From positions 1 to 38,021 of the forward strand of contig JBFYMA010000005.1 of assembly GCA_041305085.1 (NCBI GenBank): a stretch of 38,021 nucleotides of DNA, given 5' to 3'. Shown one piece after another: positions 1 through 7,689 of the stretch; position 1 is the first letter of the stretch; each line of letters begins with the position of its first letter. The DNA comes from SURF-58 sp041305085. Its GTDB lineage: Archaea > Nanobdellota > Nanobdellia > Woesearchaeales > UBA9642. The position numbers were made by a program, and so were the translations under genes. Under the pieces are notes generated by a model that had not been told where the DNA came from, searched no databases, and saw only the letters and a list, made by a program, of their open reading frames with translations.

Positions 1-12
1 AAAAACAGAAAA

Positions 13-22
13 GTATATAAAT
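13..22 (+). promoter_or_regulatory. TATA box of the pilus-assembly operon
   Basis: GTATATAAAT lies about 48 bases before the ATG of the secretion ATPase. Transcription should start near position 43, giving a short leader that carries the ribosome-binding site AGAGGGTGG directly before the start codon. Confidence 0.6.
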
Positions 23-64
23 CACTCTGTCAAGAATTATTTATCAGGAAAAAGAGGGTGGTTT

Positions 65-1729
65 ATGGCAGTTGCAAAAAAATCTTCTAAGGAAACTGAG
101 CCAAAAGCAGAGCAGCAGGCACAGAAGTCTGGAGATGGAACAGAGCAGAAAACAAAAGAGCTTCTCGACAAGTTCACCCAGACAGGCCAGCAGGCACAGG
201 AAAGAAAGGCAGAGCTGCAGGTCAATGAGAACTTTGAAAAATTTTCCAAAGGAGAATTCACAATAATTGAAAAGTATGAATACAAATCAAGGGACATCCC
301 TATAACAATAGTTGTGCTGAAGAAAAAAGGGGAGTATGTTCCTGTATACGAGGTAAGCATCTCGTCCATAAGCAGAACTACAGAGTTTATTCTTGAAAAG
401 ATAAGGCAGGAGCTCATCAAAAAAGTCAATCTGGGAATGATTGATATTATTGACACAAAGAAGACTACAATTGTTGAGGAAAAGTTCAAGGACGCAATAA
501 ACATCCTCATAGACAGGTATTTCCCTGATGTCGATACAGAAACAAAAGGTTTTTTGAACAGCTATCTTATAAGCAAAAGCCTTGGCCTGGGGAACATAGA
601 GCTTTTGATGAGCGACATGAACCTTGAGGAGATAGTAATCAACCAGAGCAGCGAGCCTGTGTGGGTGTACCACAAAAAGCATGGCTGGCTGAAGACCAAC
701 ATTTTCCTGAGGGATGAGGAGCAGATAAGGCACTATTCCGGAATGATCGGAAGAAAAGTTGGAAGGCAGATTTCTGTGCTGGAGCCACTGCTTGACGCCC
801 ACCTTAAGGAAGGGGACAGGGTAAACGCAACCCTTAATCCAATATCCACAAAAGGAAACACCATAACAATAAGGAAGTTTTCCAGGGATCCCTGGACAAT
901 AACAAAATTCCTGGATCATGGAACAATGAGTCTCCAGGCAGCAGCGCTGGTATGGCTGTGCATGCAGTACGAGATGAGTGCGATAATTGCAGGAGGCACA
1001 GCTTCAGGAAAAACATCTGCATTGAACGCCCTGGCAAACTTTTTTCCGCCCAACCAGAGGATTGTATCAATTGAGGATACCAGGGAGCTGAGGCTGCCAA
1101 AATACCTGCACTGGGTTCCCCTGAACACAAGGCTTCCAAACGCTGAAGGAAGAGGGGCAGTTTCAATGGAAGACCTTCTTGTGAACAGCCTCAGGATGAG
1201 GCCAGACAGGATACTTGTTGGAGAGGTCAGGAGGCAGAAAGAGGCTGAGACTCTTTTCGAAGCTATCCATACAGGGCACTCAGTCTATGCAACTTTCCAC
1301 GCAAACAATGCAGAAGAAGCTATCCAGAGGCTGACCAACCCACCTATTAATGTCCCTAAAATCATGCTTCCTGCAATATCACTGCTGTTGATACAGTTCA
1401 GGAACAGGAGAACAGGAGTAAGAAGAACTTTCCAGCTGGCTGAAATAAATCCAGACGCAACAGCCAATGTAATACTCCAGTACGATGCAAAGAAAGATGT
1501 TCTTGAAAACAGGGCAAAGTCAAAATCTTTGATGGCAAACCTTTCCCTTTATACAGGCTACACCAACAATGAGATAAACAGGGAGATGCAGGAAAAAATG
1601 ATTGTCCTGAAATACCTTTCGAAAATGCAGTACACAGCAGTGGACCAGGTTGGAAGAGTCATAGCAGAGTACTATACTGACAAGCCCAATCTTATGAAGT
1701 TTGTAAAATCTGCCAAAAAACTTACATAA
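65..1729 (+). CDS. Type II/IV secretion system ATPase (GspE/TadA/VirB11 family)
   Basis: Hexameric cytoplasmic ATPase that powers assembly of type IV pilus-like or archaellum-like filaments. A charged Lys/Glu/Gln-rich N-terminus (residues 1-60) is followed by the N-terminal domain and the ATPase core. Visible motifs are Walker A GGTASGKTS near residues 310-318, a conserved acidic IEDTREL, the arginine-rich SLRMRPDRILVGEV Walker B region, and the His-box segment HTGHSVYATFHANN. The 554-residue length fits archaeal family members. ATG is preceded by AGAGGGTGG. Two TadC-like membrane proteins and a pilin follow, so pilus assembly is the likely role. Whether it drives adhesion pili or another filament cannot be told from sequence. 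Confidence 0.93.
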   Translation: MAVAKKSSKETEPKAEQQAQKSGDGTEQKTKELLDKFTQTGQQAQERKAELQVNENFEKFSKGEFTIIEKYEYKSRDIPITIVVLKKKGEYVPVYEVSISSISRTTEFILEKIRQELIKKVNLGMIDIIDTKKTTIVEEKFKDAINILIDRYFPDVDTETKGFLNSYLISKSLGLGNIELLMSDMNLEEIVINQSSEPVWVYHKKHGWLKTNIFLRDEEQIRHYSGMIGRKVGRQISVLEPLLDAHLKEGDRVNATLNPISTKGNTITIRKFSRDPWTITKFLDHGTMSLQAAALVWLCMQYEMSAIIAGGTASGKTSALNALANFFPPNQRIVSIEDTRELRLPKYLHWVPLNTRLPNAEGRGAVSMEDLLVNSLRMRPDRILVGEVRRQKEAETLFEAIHTGHSVYATFHANNAEEAIQRLTNPPINVPKIMLPAISLLLIQFRNRRTGVRRTFQLAEINPDATANVILQYDAKKDVLENRAKSKSLMANLSLYTGYTNNEINREMQEKMIVLKYLSKMQYTAVDQVGRVIAEYYTDKPNLMKFVKSAKKLT

Positions 1730-1739
1730 TTTTTTTAAA

Positions 1740-2543
1740 ATGCTCATTTACAGAAATATTGCAAACAGGTTTCAGGACCTGAATTTGAAGCTCCAGCAAG
1801 CCAGGCTTACTGATGAGCCTGAATTCTATGTAAAAAAAACATTCCAGGTGGCTATTTTTGCATCTATTGCGCTTACGCTTATTGTTTTTGCATTTACAAA
1901 GTCATGGGAGGTTATTTTTCTCGGCCCAATATTCTTTATAGTGTTCTTTTTCTATTTTTTCAGATTTGTTGATTACAGAATAGAAAAGATGAACAAGGAG
2001 ATAAGCAGGGAGATAGTTTTTGCAGTGCAATTCCTTATAATAGAGCTGGAGTCAGGAGTGCCCCTTTTCAACACTTTTGAAAACATTGCCAAGAACTACA
2101 GGTTTGTTGGAATATACTTTCAGGAAATAGTTGAGAAAGTAAACCTGGGCACTGCGCTTGAAGAAGCGATAAATGAGACAATAGAGATAACTGCCTCTTC
2201 GGATCTTAGAAGGATTCTGTGGCAGATACTGAACTCCCTGAGAACCGGCTCCAATGTAAATAAGTCTTTGGACAGTGCTCTTGGGCAGATAGTGGAAGAG
2301 CAGCAGATCGCTGTCAAGGAGTATGGAAGAAAGCTGAACCCTTTGGCAATGTTTTATATGATGATAGCAATAATTGTACCTTCGCTTGGGATAACAATGC
2401 TTGTTATAATGGCTTCTTTTATTGGCCTGCAGCTGGATTTGTTCATATTGATAGTTATAGCCATACTTATAGGATTTATGCAGTTCATGTTTATGGCAGT
2501 CATAAGATCGAACAGGCCGGCGGTGGATTTGGAAAATGAGTGA
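1740..2543 (+). CDS. TadC-like type II secretion system F-domain membrane protein
   Basis: Polytopic membrane platform protein for pilus assembly. Hydrophobic pairs lie at about residues 37-75 (two helices close together) and 205-255. Between them is the cytoplasmic T2SSF domain, with the typical helix IVFAVQFLIIELESGVPL and a conserved LNSLRTG segment. It starts 10 bases after the ATPase stop with no evident Shine-Dalgarno, suggesting translational coupling, and its 3' end overlaps the next gene by 8 bases. It is the shorter of two F-type proteins encoded side by side, as is common in archaeal pilus operons. Confidence 0.88.
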   Translation: MLIYRNIANRFQDLNLKLQQARLTDEPEFYVKKTFQVAIFASIALTLIVFAFTKSWEVIFLGPIFFIVFFFYFFRFVDYRIEKMNKEISREIVFAVQFLIIELESGVPLFNTFENIAKNYRFVGIYFQEIVEKVNLGTALEEAINETIEITASSDLRRILWQILNSLRTGSNVNKSLDSALGQIVEEQQIAVKEYGRKLNPLAMFYMMIAIIVPSLGITMLVIMASFIGLQLDLFILIVIAILIGFMQFMFMAVIRSNRPAVDLENE

Positions 2544-3876
2544 TTATTCGGAAAAATTCAAGGCATGGAGGGAGCAGAAAAAGCCTGCTAAGGGAGGCTC
2601 TGAAAAGTCAAAAGAGTCTAAAGAAGTAGAGACAGAACTAGAGATAAACAGAAAGAACGACTTTCAGGACGCTTTGGAAAAAGAGCTCTCTGAGGAGAAT
2701 TTGAAAAAAGCAGAAAAGAAAAAAAAGGTTGATATAAAGGCAGAGAAGAAAAAGGACGAAACGCAGAAAAAAACAGATGAAGCAAAAAAGAAAAAGCTGG
2801 ACCAAAAGCTCACAAAGCAAAAGGTGGAAGAGAAAAAGAAAGCAATAAGAAAAGATGTTTTTAAGGCCCTGAAGTCCAAGAAGAGGGTGAGGGTTTCGAA
2901 GAGAAAGCAGCTCAGGTTTTTTCTTAACAAAGCAGGATATGAGGATGTTGATGACATAAAGCTGAAAAAGACAGTCCTTTACAAAATACCAATAATAGTT
3001 TGCAGCATTGCAAGTGCCATAATTTTTCTTATAGGGCTTTTTCATCCAGGCGTTTCTTTGCTTTATGCGCTTTTTTTCATACTAATAGGTGTGTGGGTGC
3101 TCGGCTATGCAGTTGTGCTAATCATAGAGTTCCTGCTCATCTACCTCTATCTAGACAACAAAACTTATAGAAGAAAGAAAGAGCTTGAAGAGGTGCTTGC
3201 AGATTTTTTGCAGCTGACCAGCTCAAACATAAGCGCAGGGATGCCTATAGACAGGGCATTGTGGTTTGCAGTCAGGCCAAAATTTGGGGTTCTTGCAAAA
3301 GAGATTGAAGAGGTTGCAAAAGCAACCCTTACTGGAGAAGATCTTTCCAAAGCCCTGAGAAACTTTACAGAGAAATATGATTCAGTCATCTTGACAAGGT
3401 CGATAAACCTTTTGCTTGAGGGCATGCAGGGAGGAGGAGAGATTGCAGAGCTTCTTAACAAGATAGCCCTTAATATACAGCAGGTAAGGATCATGAAGAA
3501 GCAGATGGCAGCAGATGTGCTTACCTATGTTATTTTCATAACTTTTGCATCCATCATAATAGCTCCAGTGCTTTTTGCGCTCTCAACCCAGCTTCTCAAA
3601 ATAGTAACAACAATCCTGGGCAGCATTGATATATCTTCAAGCGGCTCTTCTTTTGGATTTTCATCAGATCCTTCTATCAAGCCTTCTGATTTCAAGTGGT
3701 TTGTGATGGCCATGATTGCGATTACTGGAAGCATATCTGCCATGATAATAGCCATAATCCAGAAGGGCTCTGCAAGGGAAGGGCTGAAAAAGATTCCCAC
3801 TTTTGTAATTGTGGCTCTTATACTGTACTTTTTGGCCAACTGGCTGCTTGGCGGATTGATGGGTGCATTGTTTTAG
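2536..3876 (+). CDS. Second TadC-like secretion F-domain protein with long Lys-rich N-terminus
   Basis: Second membrane platform subunit of the same apparatus. Residues 1-125 are extremely Lys/Glu-rich and probably helical, with almost no hydrophobic residues. Two transmembrane helices follow at about 150-210, then the F domain (LADFLQLTSSNISAGMP ... LLEGMQGGGEIAELLNKIA) and three hydrophobic segments from about residue 330 to the end. The GGGE-containing segment and the ISAGMP motif are typical of archaeal T2SSF/FlaJ-like proteins. The gene overlaps the upstream TadC-like gene by 8 bases, so the two subunits are probably made in fixed ratio. The basic tail is unusual for the family and could contact the acidic ATPase N-terminus or nucleic acid; that is inference. 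Confidence 0.87.
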   Translation: MSDYSEKFKAWREQKKPAKGGSEKSKESKEVETELEINRKNDFQDALEKELSEENLKKAEKKKKVDIKAEKKKDETQKKTDEAKKKKLDQKLTKQKVEEKKKAIRKDVFKALKSKKRVRVSKRKQLRFFLNKAGYEDVDDIKLKKTVLYKIPIIVCSIASAIIFLIGLFHPGVSLLYALFFILIGVWVLGYAVVLIIEFLLIYLYLDNKTYRRKKELEEVLADFLQLTSSNISAGMPIDRALWFAVRPKFGVLAKEIEEVAKATLTGEDLSKALRNFTEKYDSVILTRSINLLLEGMQGGGEIAELLNKIALNIQQVRIMKKQMAADVLTYVIFITFASIIIAPVLFALSTQLLKIVTTILGSIDISSSGSSFGFSSDPSIKPSDFKWFVMAMIAITGSISAMIIAIIQKGSAREGLKKIPTFVIVALILYFLANWLLGGLMGALF

Positions 3877-3939
3877 CTGCATACAAAAGCTAGGCAGAGC
3901 AGAGATAACAAAGCAAAAGTTTCAAAAAGAAAACAAGAA

Positions 3940-3959
3940 GAACTATAAATTAATAGTTC
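3940..3959. repeat. Perfect inverted repeat GAACTAT-6-ATAGTTC
   Basis: Seven-base arms (3940-3946 and 3953-3959) flank AAATTA in the 192-base gap between the secretion operon and the pilin gene. It could be a terminator hairpin of the upstream operon or a regulator site. The inner sequence ACTATAAATTAA also resembles a TATA box. No U-run follows directly, which weakens the terminator reading. Confidence 0.4.
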
Positions 3960-4003
3960 AAAAGCTATATTAGTATACAAAAAACATACAAAAAAACAAA
4001 AAA

Positions 4004-4012
4004 TTTATATAC
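4004..4012 (+). promoter_or_regulatory. TATA box of the pilin gene
   Basis: TTTATATAC lies about 61 bases before the pilin ATG. The expected start site near 4034 leaves a 35-base leader with the strong ribosome-binding site AGAGGTGAT (4058-4066). Its own promoter fits the need for more pilin than assembly proteins. Confidence 0.55.
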
Positions 4013-4068
4013 TAGTAGATTCATAAACCAGCACAAGCACAATTAGTTAGAAAATAAGAGGTGATTTC

Positions 4069-4554
4069 ATGAGAAATAGGAAAGGACAAGCCGCAATGGA
4101 ATTCCTTATGACATACGGCTGGGCAATCCTCGTAGTTCTTGCAGCTATAGGAGCACTGGCATACTTCGGAATCCTGAGTCCTGACAGATGGCTGCCAACA
4201 AAGTGTACAATGACAGGAGGATTCAGCTGCTTGGAGCACAAAGTTTCAACAGGTGACACAAACCAGATATTTTTCAGGCTGCAAAACAACCTTGGAGCAG
4301 ACCTGCAATATGCAAACCTTAGCATAAACAGCTCAGACTGCACATACTCTGTATCTAGTCCAGCAGGATCGGCAGATAATATTCCTTTGGGAGATCTTCA
4401 AAATGGGGCAGAGGCATCTGTAACAATAGACTGTACAGAAACATTCACCCAAAACCAAAGAACAAGGATGAGGCTTGAGGTTGAATACCTGAAATCAGGA
4501 GAAACACTGCCACACACAGCAACAGGCGAATTGAGCAGCAAAGCAGAGGAATAA
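4069..4554 (+). CDS. Type IV pilin-like protein with class III signal peptide
   Basis: Filament subunit or minor pilin exported through the membrane and cleaved by an archaeal prepilin peptidase. The N-terminus MRNRKGQAAMEFLMTYGWAI is a textbook archaeal class III signal peptide: basic leader, cleavage expected after KG, then QAAMEF and about 20 hydrophobic residues that form the filament core. The rest (161 residues total) is a polar globular domain with four cysteines, rich in Ser/Thr/Asn. ATG is preceded by GAGGTGATTTC. It lies directly downstream of the ATPase and TadC-like genes, so it is the probable substrate of that machine. Confidence 0.88.
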   Translation: MRNRKGQAAMEFLMTYGWAILVVLAAIGALAYFGILSPDRWLPTKCTMTGGFSCLEHKVSTGDTNQIFFRLQNNLGADLQYANLSINSSDCTYSVSSPAGSADNIPLGDLQNGAEASVTIDCTETFTQNQRTRMRLEVEYLKSGETLPHTATGELSSKAEE

Positions 4555-4566
4555 AATCTTCTGACT

Positions 4567-4586
4567 TTCTTTTTTTTTGGTTTTTC
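4567..4586 (+). terminator. U-rich terminator after the pilin gene
   Basis: The stop codon is followed within 12 bases by a long T-run interrupted by GG. Archaeal transcription typically ends in such U-rich tracts. The TATA box of secF follows about 40 bases later. Confidence 0.4.
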
Positions 4587-4621
4587 TTTTCTATTTCTTT
4601 GGCGGTTTGTACAGCAAAACC

Positions 4622-4630
4622 TTTATATAC
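4622..4630 (+). promoter_or_regulatory. TATA box of secFD, leaderless start
   Basis: TTTATATAC is centred about 28 bases before the secF ATG, placing transcription start at or next to the start codon. There is no Shine-Dalgarno, consistent with a leaderless mRNA. Confidence 0.6.
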
Positions 4631-4653
4631 TCTTTATTAACTCTCATTTCTGC

Positions 4654-5745
4654 ATGGCAAAAAAAGATGGCAAGACCAGCAGCCAGTCAGCAAGTTCTAA
4701 TGCAGGAGAAAGCAAGCCTGCAAAAAATAAGAAATTCTTTGACAGCCTGTACAGGTATAAGTACAAGCAGCTGCTCTGGATATCATTCATGCTGCTTTTT
4801 CTTTCTATTGTGGTTATAGGCTATAAGATTGCCACAACAGGAGACTTTATAGATAAGGGTGTCAGCCTTAAGGGAGGAATAACCCTTACTATACTCACTG
4901 GTCAGCAGGTAAATCCTGAAGAGCTGAAGCTTTTTCTGGAGCAGGAAATGCCCCAGTCAGATTTCAACATAAGGACAACCTCTGAGTTTGGAGTCCAGAA
5001 AAGCATAATAATTGATGCCTCAGATATTACAGCAGATGAGCTGATAAAGACACTTCAGGAAAAAATTCCTGATGCAAAACAAAAACAAAACATTTCCCTG
5101 GATTCAACAGACCCAATACTTGGAAACCTGTCATTCATCCAGACAATGAAGGCAGTATTCATAGCTTTCCTGTTTATGGCAATAGTTGTTTTCCTTTACT
5201 TTGGAGAAAAAACTTCTGTGAAAATACTGGCAACAGTCCTCACAATTGCTGCGGGAATAATGATGCTTTCCTCAAACTCAGCAATCCTGAATATAGTTGC
5301 TGGGCTGATAGCAGTATTCCTGATAATACTCTACATAAAATACAGCATTCCCAGCGTTGCAGTCATACTGGCTGCTTTCTCAGACATAATATTCTGCGTT
5401 GCAGTGCTTAACATACTTGGAGTGAAGCTGGGCATTGCAGGCATAGCAGCATTTCTGATGCTTATTGGGTACTCAGTGGATACAGATATACTTATGTCTG
5501 TCAGGGTTTTAAAAAGAAAAGAAGGCAGTATTTATTCCAGAATAGTTGGAGCCATGAAAACAGGGCTTACAATGGATGCAGCAGCATTGGTAGTTATTAT
5601 AGCTGTTCTGCTGTTTTCCCAGTCAGACGTGATAATTCAGATAATGACTGTTTTGCTTATAGGCCTTATTGGAGACATAATATTTACATGGATACAAAAC
5701 GCAGGCATACTCAGATGGTATCTTGAGAAGAGAGGAAAGCAATAG
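4654..5745 (+). CDS. secF: Protein translocase accessory subunit SecF
   Basis: Membrane partner of SecD that helps the SecYE channel move proteins across the membrane, probably using the proton gradient. A hydrophilic tail (1-35) and a first transmembrane helix (about 45-68) are followed by an extracellular domain containing SLKGGITLTI. Five further helices from about residue 165 include GYSVDTDILMSVRVLKRK, the conserved SecD/SecF signature in the fourth helix. The 363-residue size is normal for an archaeal SecF with an extended N-terminus. secD follows 22 bases after the stop, in the usual archaeal order secF-secD. Confidence 0.92.
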   Translation: MAKKDGKTSSQSASSNAGESKPAKNKKFFDSLYRYKYKQLLWISFMLLFLSIVVIGYKIATTGDFIDKGVSLKGGITLTILTGQQVNPEELKLFLEQEMPQSDFNIRTTSEFGVQKSIIIDASDITADELIKTLQEKIPDAKQKQNISLDSTDPILGNLSFIQTMKAVFIAFLFMAIVVFLYFGEKTSVKILATVLTIAAGIMMLSSNSAILNIVAGLIAVFLIILYIKYSIPSVAVILAAFSDIIFCVAVLNILGVKLGIAGIAAFLMLIGYSVDTDILMSVRVLKRKEGSIYSRIVGAMKTGLTMDAAALVVIIAVLLFSQSDVIIQIMTVLLIGLIGDIIFTWIQNAGILRWYLEKRGKQ

Positions 5746-5767
5746 CCTGGGCAGAAAAAACAAAAAA

Positions 5768-7477
5768 ATGAGCAAGCTCAAAAAGATTTTCACAAACTCG
5801 AGGGTAATAATACTTTTGATAGTCCTTGCTCTTTCATTGGTAGCAATAAGCCCTGCCCCTTGGAATAGCGGGCTGGCAATAAAGAGCGTCCTGAAAAACA
5901 GCACTGCAGCCAACGCAGGAATAGAAAACCCTTCGCCTTCAACACAGCCGGTCCAGCTGGAAAGGATTCTTGAAATAAACGGCATACCTGTAAAAACCGA
6001 AAAAGAGTATAATGATATAATAAGCGTTTTTCCTGAAAATACAACTTTTATTCTCACAACCAGCAAGTCAAAATACAGGCTCACAACAGAGCCATTGATA
6101 CAGACAATAATCCTGAACCAGACAGAACAGGTTGAGGTAACAGAGCAGGTGTTCAACGAAACCCTCAACCAGACCCAGAACATCACAAGAATAGAGACTG
6201 TGAACAAGACAAAGACAGAAGTAATAGGAGTAAAGAATATAGGCATAAGGACTGTTGCTGCAGCGCAGGATAACATAAGAAAAGGCCTAGAGCTCAGTGG
6301 AGGGACAAGAGTCCTGCTAAAGCCAGAAGAGGAGATAAGCCAAGCAGATATGGACATCCTTCTGGAAAGCATGAAGTACAGGCTCAATGTTTTTGGATTG
6401 AGCGATGTTGCAATAAGGACCACAAAGGATCTTTCAGGAACAACATTTATCCTCGTGGAGATCGCAGGGGCCAATGTGGATGAAGTTGAGCAACTCTTGG
6501 CACAGCAGGGAAAATTTGAAGCCAAGATTGGAGGCAAAACAGTGTTTAAAGGAGGAGGAGATATTCCCTATGTTTGCAGGACTGCAGAGTGCTCAGGAAT
6601 AGACAGCACAAGGGGCTGTTCAATGGATCCTTCAGGAAATTATTTTTGCGGGTTCAGGTTTGCAATATCGTTGAGCCAGGAAGCAGCAGAAAACCAGGCA
6701 AGAATGACAAAAGACCTTGCAGTTTTCTATGATAATGGGGAAGGATATCTTAACCAGTCGCTCGAGCTTTACCTGGACAACGAGCTGATGGATACTTTGA
6801 GGATATCTGAAGGGCTGAAAGGCAAAGCTGTGAAAGAAATATCCATATCAGGTTCAGGTGTCGGCCCAACACAAAGGGATGCGCTTTTAGATGCGCTTGC
6901 AAACATGAAAAGCCTGCAGACAATACTCATAACAGGAAGCCTGCCTGTAAAGCTTGAGATAGTGAAGACAGACTCTATAACCCCGTTATTGGGAAAAGAG
7001 TTTTTGGACAACATAATGCTTGTTGCACTAATAGCAATAATTGGCGTCAGCTTGGTAATTTATTTGAGATACAGAAGAATAGTAATAACAATACCTGTAA
7101 TAATAACGTTGCTTTCAGAACTAATAATACTATTGGGAGTTGCAGCGCTGATAAAATGGAACCTTGATCTTGTGGCAATAGCAGGAATACTCATAGCAAT
7201 AGGAACAGGTGTTGATGCCCAGATAGTTATTGCTGATGAGACGCTCAGAAAAGAAGCCCAGATATACGGCTCATGGAAGGATAAGATAAAAAATGCATTT
7301 TTCATAATCATGGCTTCATACTTTACTCTTGTTGTGGCGATGATCCCTCTTTTGAGCGCAGGGGCAGGACTGCTTAAAGGCTTTGCGCTTACGACAATAA
7401 TAGGGATATCAATAGGAGTGTTCATAACAAGGCCTGCATTCGCAAAGATTGCAGAAGTTCTTCTGAAGGATGAATAA
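5768..7477 (+). CDS. secD: Protein translocase accessory subunit SecD, with PDZ-like insertion
   Basis: Partner of SecF. One helix (about 12-30) leads into a large extracellular region, then five helices begin near residue 405 with the signature GTGVDAQIVIADETL. The P1 region holds LSGGTRVLLKPEEE, typical of SecD. Residues about 35-110 read like a PDZ fold: SVLKNSTAANAGI, then ILEINGIPVKTEKEY, which match the carboxylate-loop and IxxINGxxV elements. An insertion of this kind is unusual. The ATG at 5768 is chosen over a TTG 45 bases upstream that lies inside secF; no strong ribosome-binding site precedes it. A Cys pair and CRTAECSG indicate possible extracellular disulfides. Confidence 0.9.
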   Translation: MSKLKKIFTNSRVIILLIVLALSLVAISPAPWNSGLAIKSVLKNSTAANAGIENPSPSTQPVQLERILEINGIPVKTEKEYNDIISVFPENTTFILTTSKSKYRLTTEPLIQTIILNQTEQVEVTEQVFNETLNQTQNITRIETVNKTKTEVIGVKNIGIRTVAAAQDNIRKGLELSGGTRVLLKPEEEISQADMDILLESMKYRLNVFGLSDVAIRTTKDLSGTTFILVEIAGANVDEVEQLLAQQGKFEAKIGGKTVFKGGGDIPYVCRTAECSGIDSTRGCSMDPSGNYFCGFRFAISLSQEAAENQARMTKDLAVFYDNGEGYLNQSLELYLDNELMDTLRISEGLKGKAVKEISISGSGVGPTQRDALLDALANMKSLQTILITGSLPVKLEIVKTDSITPLLGKEFLDNIMLVALIAIIGVSLVIYLRYRRIVITIPVIITLLSELIILLGVAALIKWNLDLVAIAGILIAIGTGVDAQIVIADETLRKEAQIYGSWKDKIKNAFFIIMASYFTLVVAMIPLLSAGAGLLKGFALTTIIGISIGVFITRPAFAKIAEVLLKDE

Positions 7478-7517
7478 AAGAACAGTTTCTTGAGATTTTC
7501 TAAAAAAGCTAAAAAAG

Positions 7518-7634
7518 TGGACCCGGCCGGGATCGAACCGGCGACCTCCGCCATTCTGAAAACGCGTTTCGTCAAGGCGACGTCATTAAGCGCACCTTTT
7601 TTGAGTCAAGGATGCACCGCTAGACCACGGGTCC
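7518..7634 (-). tRNA. tRNA-Val(GAC) with an anticodon-loop intron and a D-loop insertion
   Basis: Read on the minus strand, acceptor GGACCCG (7634-7628) pairs perfectly with CGGGTCC (7525-7519), with discriminator A at 7518 and no encoded CCA. The T arm is GCCGG-TTCGATC-CCGGC. The anticodon stem TCGCC/GGCGG frames loop TTGACG plus T, giving anticodon GAC. Sixteen extra bases (AAACGCGTTTTCAGAA) sit between positions 37 and 38, the standard archaeal intron site. The D stem GTC/GAC (7625-7623 and 7584-7582) is separated by 38 bases rather than about 12, implying a second insertion of about 26 bases in the D-loop. With both removed the tRNA would be about 75 bases. No other pairing gives a better cloverleaf. 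Confidence 0.85.
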
Positions 7635-7659
7635 ATTGCGGAAATGGACTAGGACATAA

Positions 7660-7667
7660 TTTATAAA
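7660..7667 (+). promoter_or_regulatory. TATA box of the Nudix-methyltransferase gene
   Basis: TTTATAAA is centred 26 bases before the ATG at 7690, so a leaderless transcript is expected. It lies just outside the 5' end of the divergently oriented tRNA-Val gene. Confidence 0.6.
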
Positions 7668-7689
7668 GGTTTGTGTTGTTCTTTTTCTG

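Noticed and set aside
37..510. Long open frames on the strand opposite to clear genes (for example 37-510 minus, 3525-3839 minus, 33867-34430 minus)
   Set aside because: They mirror strongly coding genes on the other strand, have no ribosome-binding site, TATA box or family motif, and show the skewed composition expected of antisense frames.
5723..5767. Upstream TTG start for secD
   Set aside because: It lies within secF and adds 15 residues (Arg/Glu/Ser-rich) absent from SecD proteins; ATG 5768 gives the expected basic-then-hydrophobic N-terminus.
7595..7612. Reading the D-loop insertion of the tRNA as its true anticodon arm
   Set aside because: CCTT/AAGG gives only a four-pair stem with a nine-base loop and would leave the perfect TCGCC/GGCGG stem unexplained.
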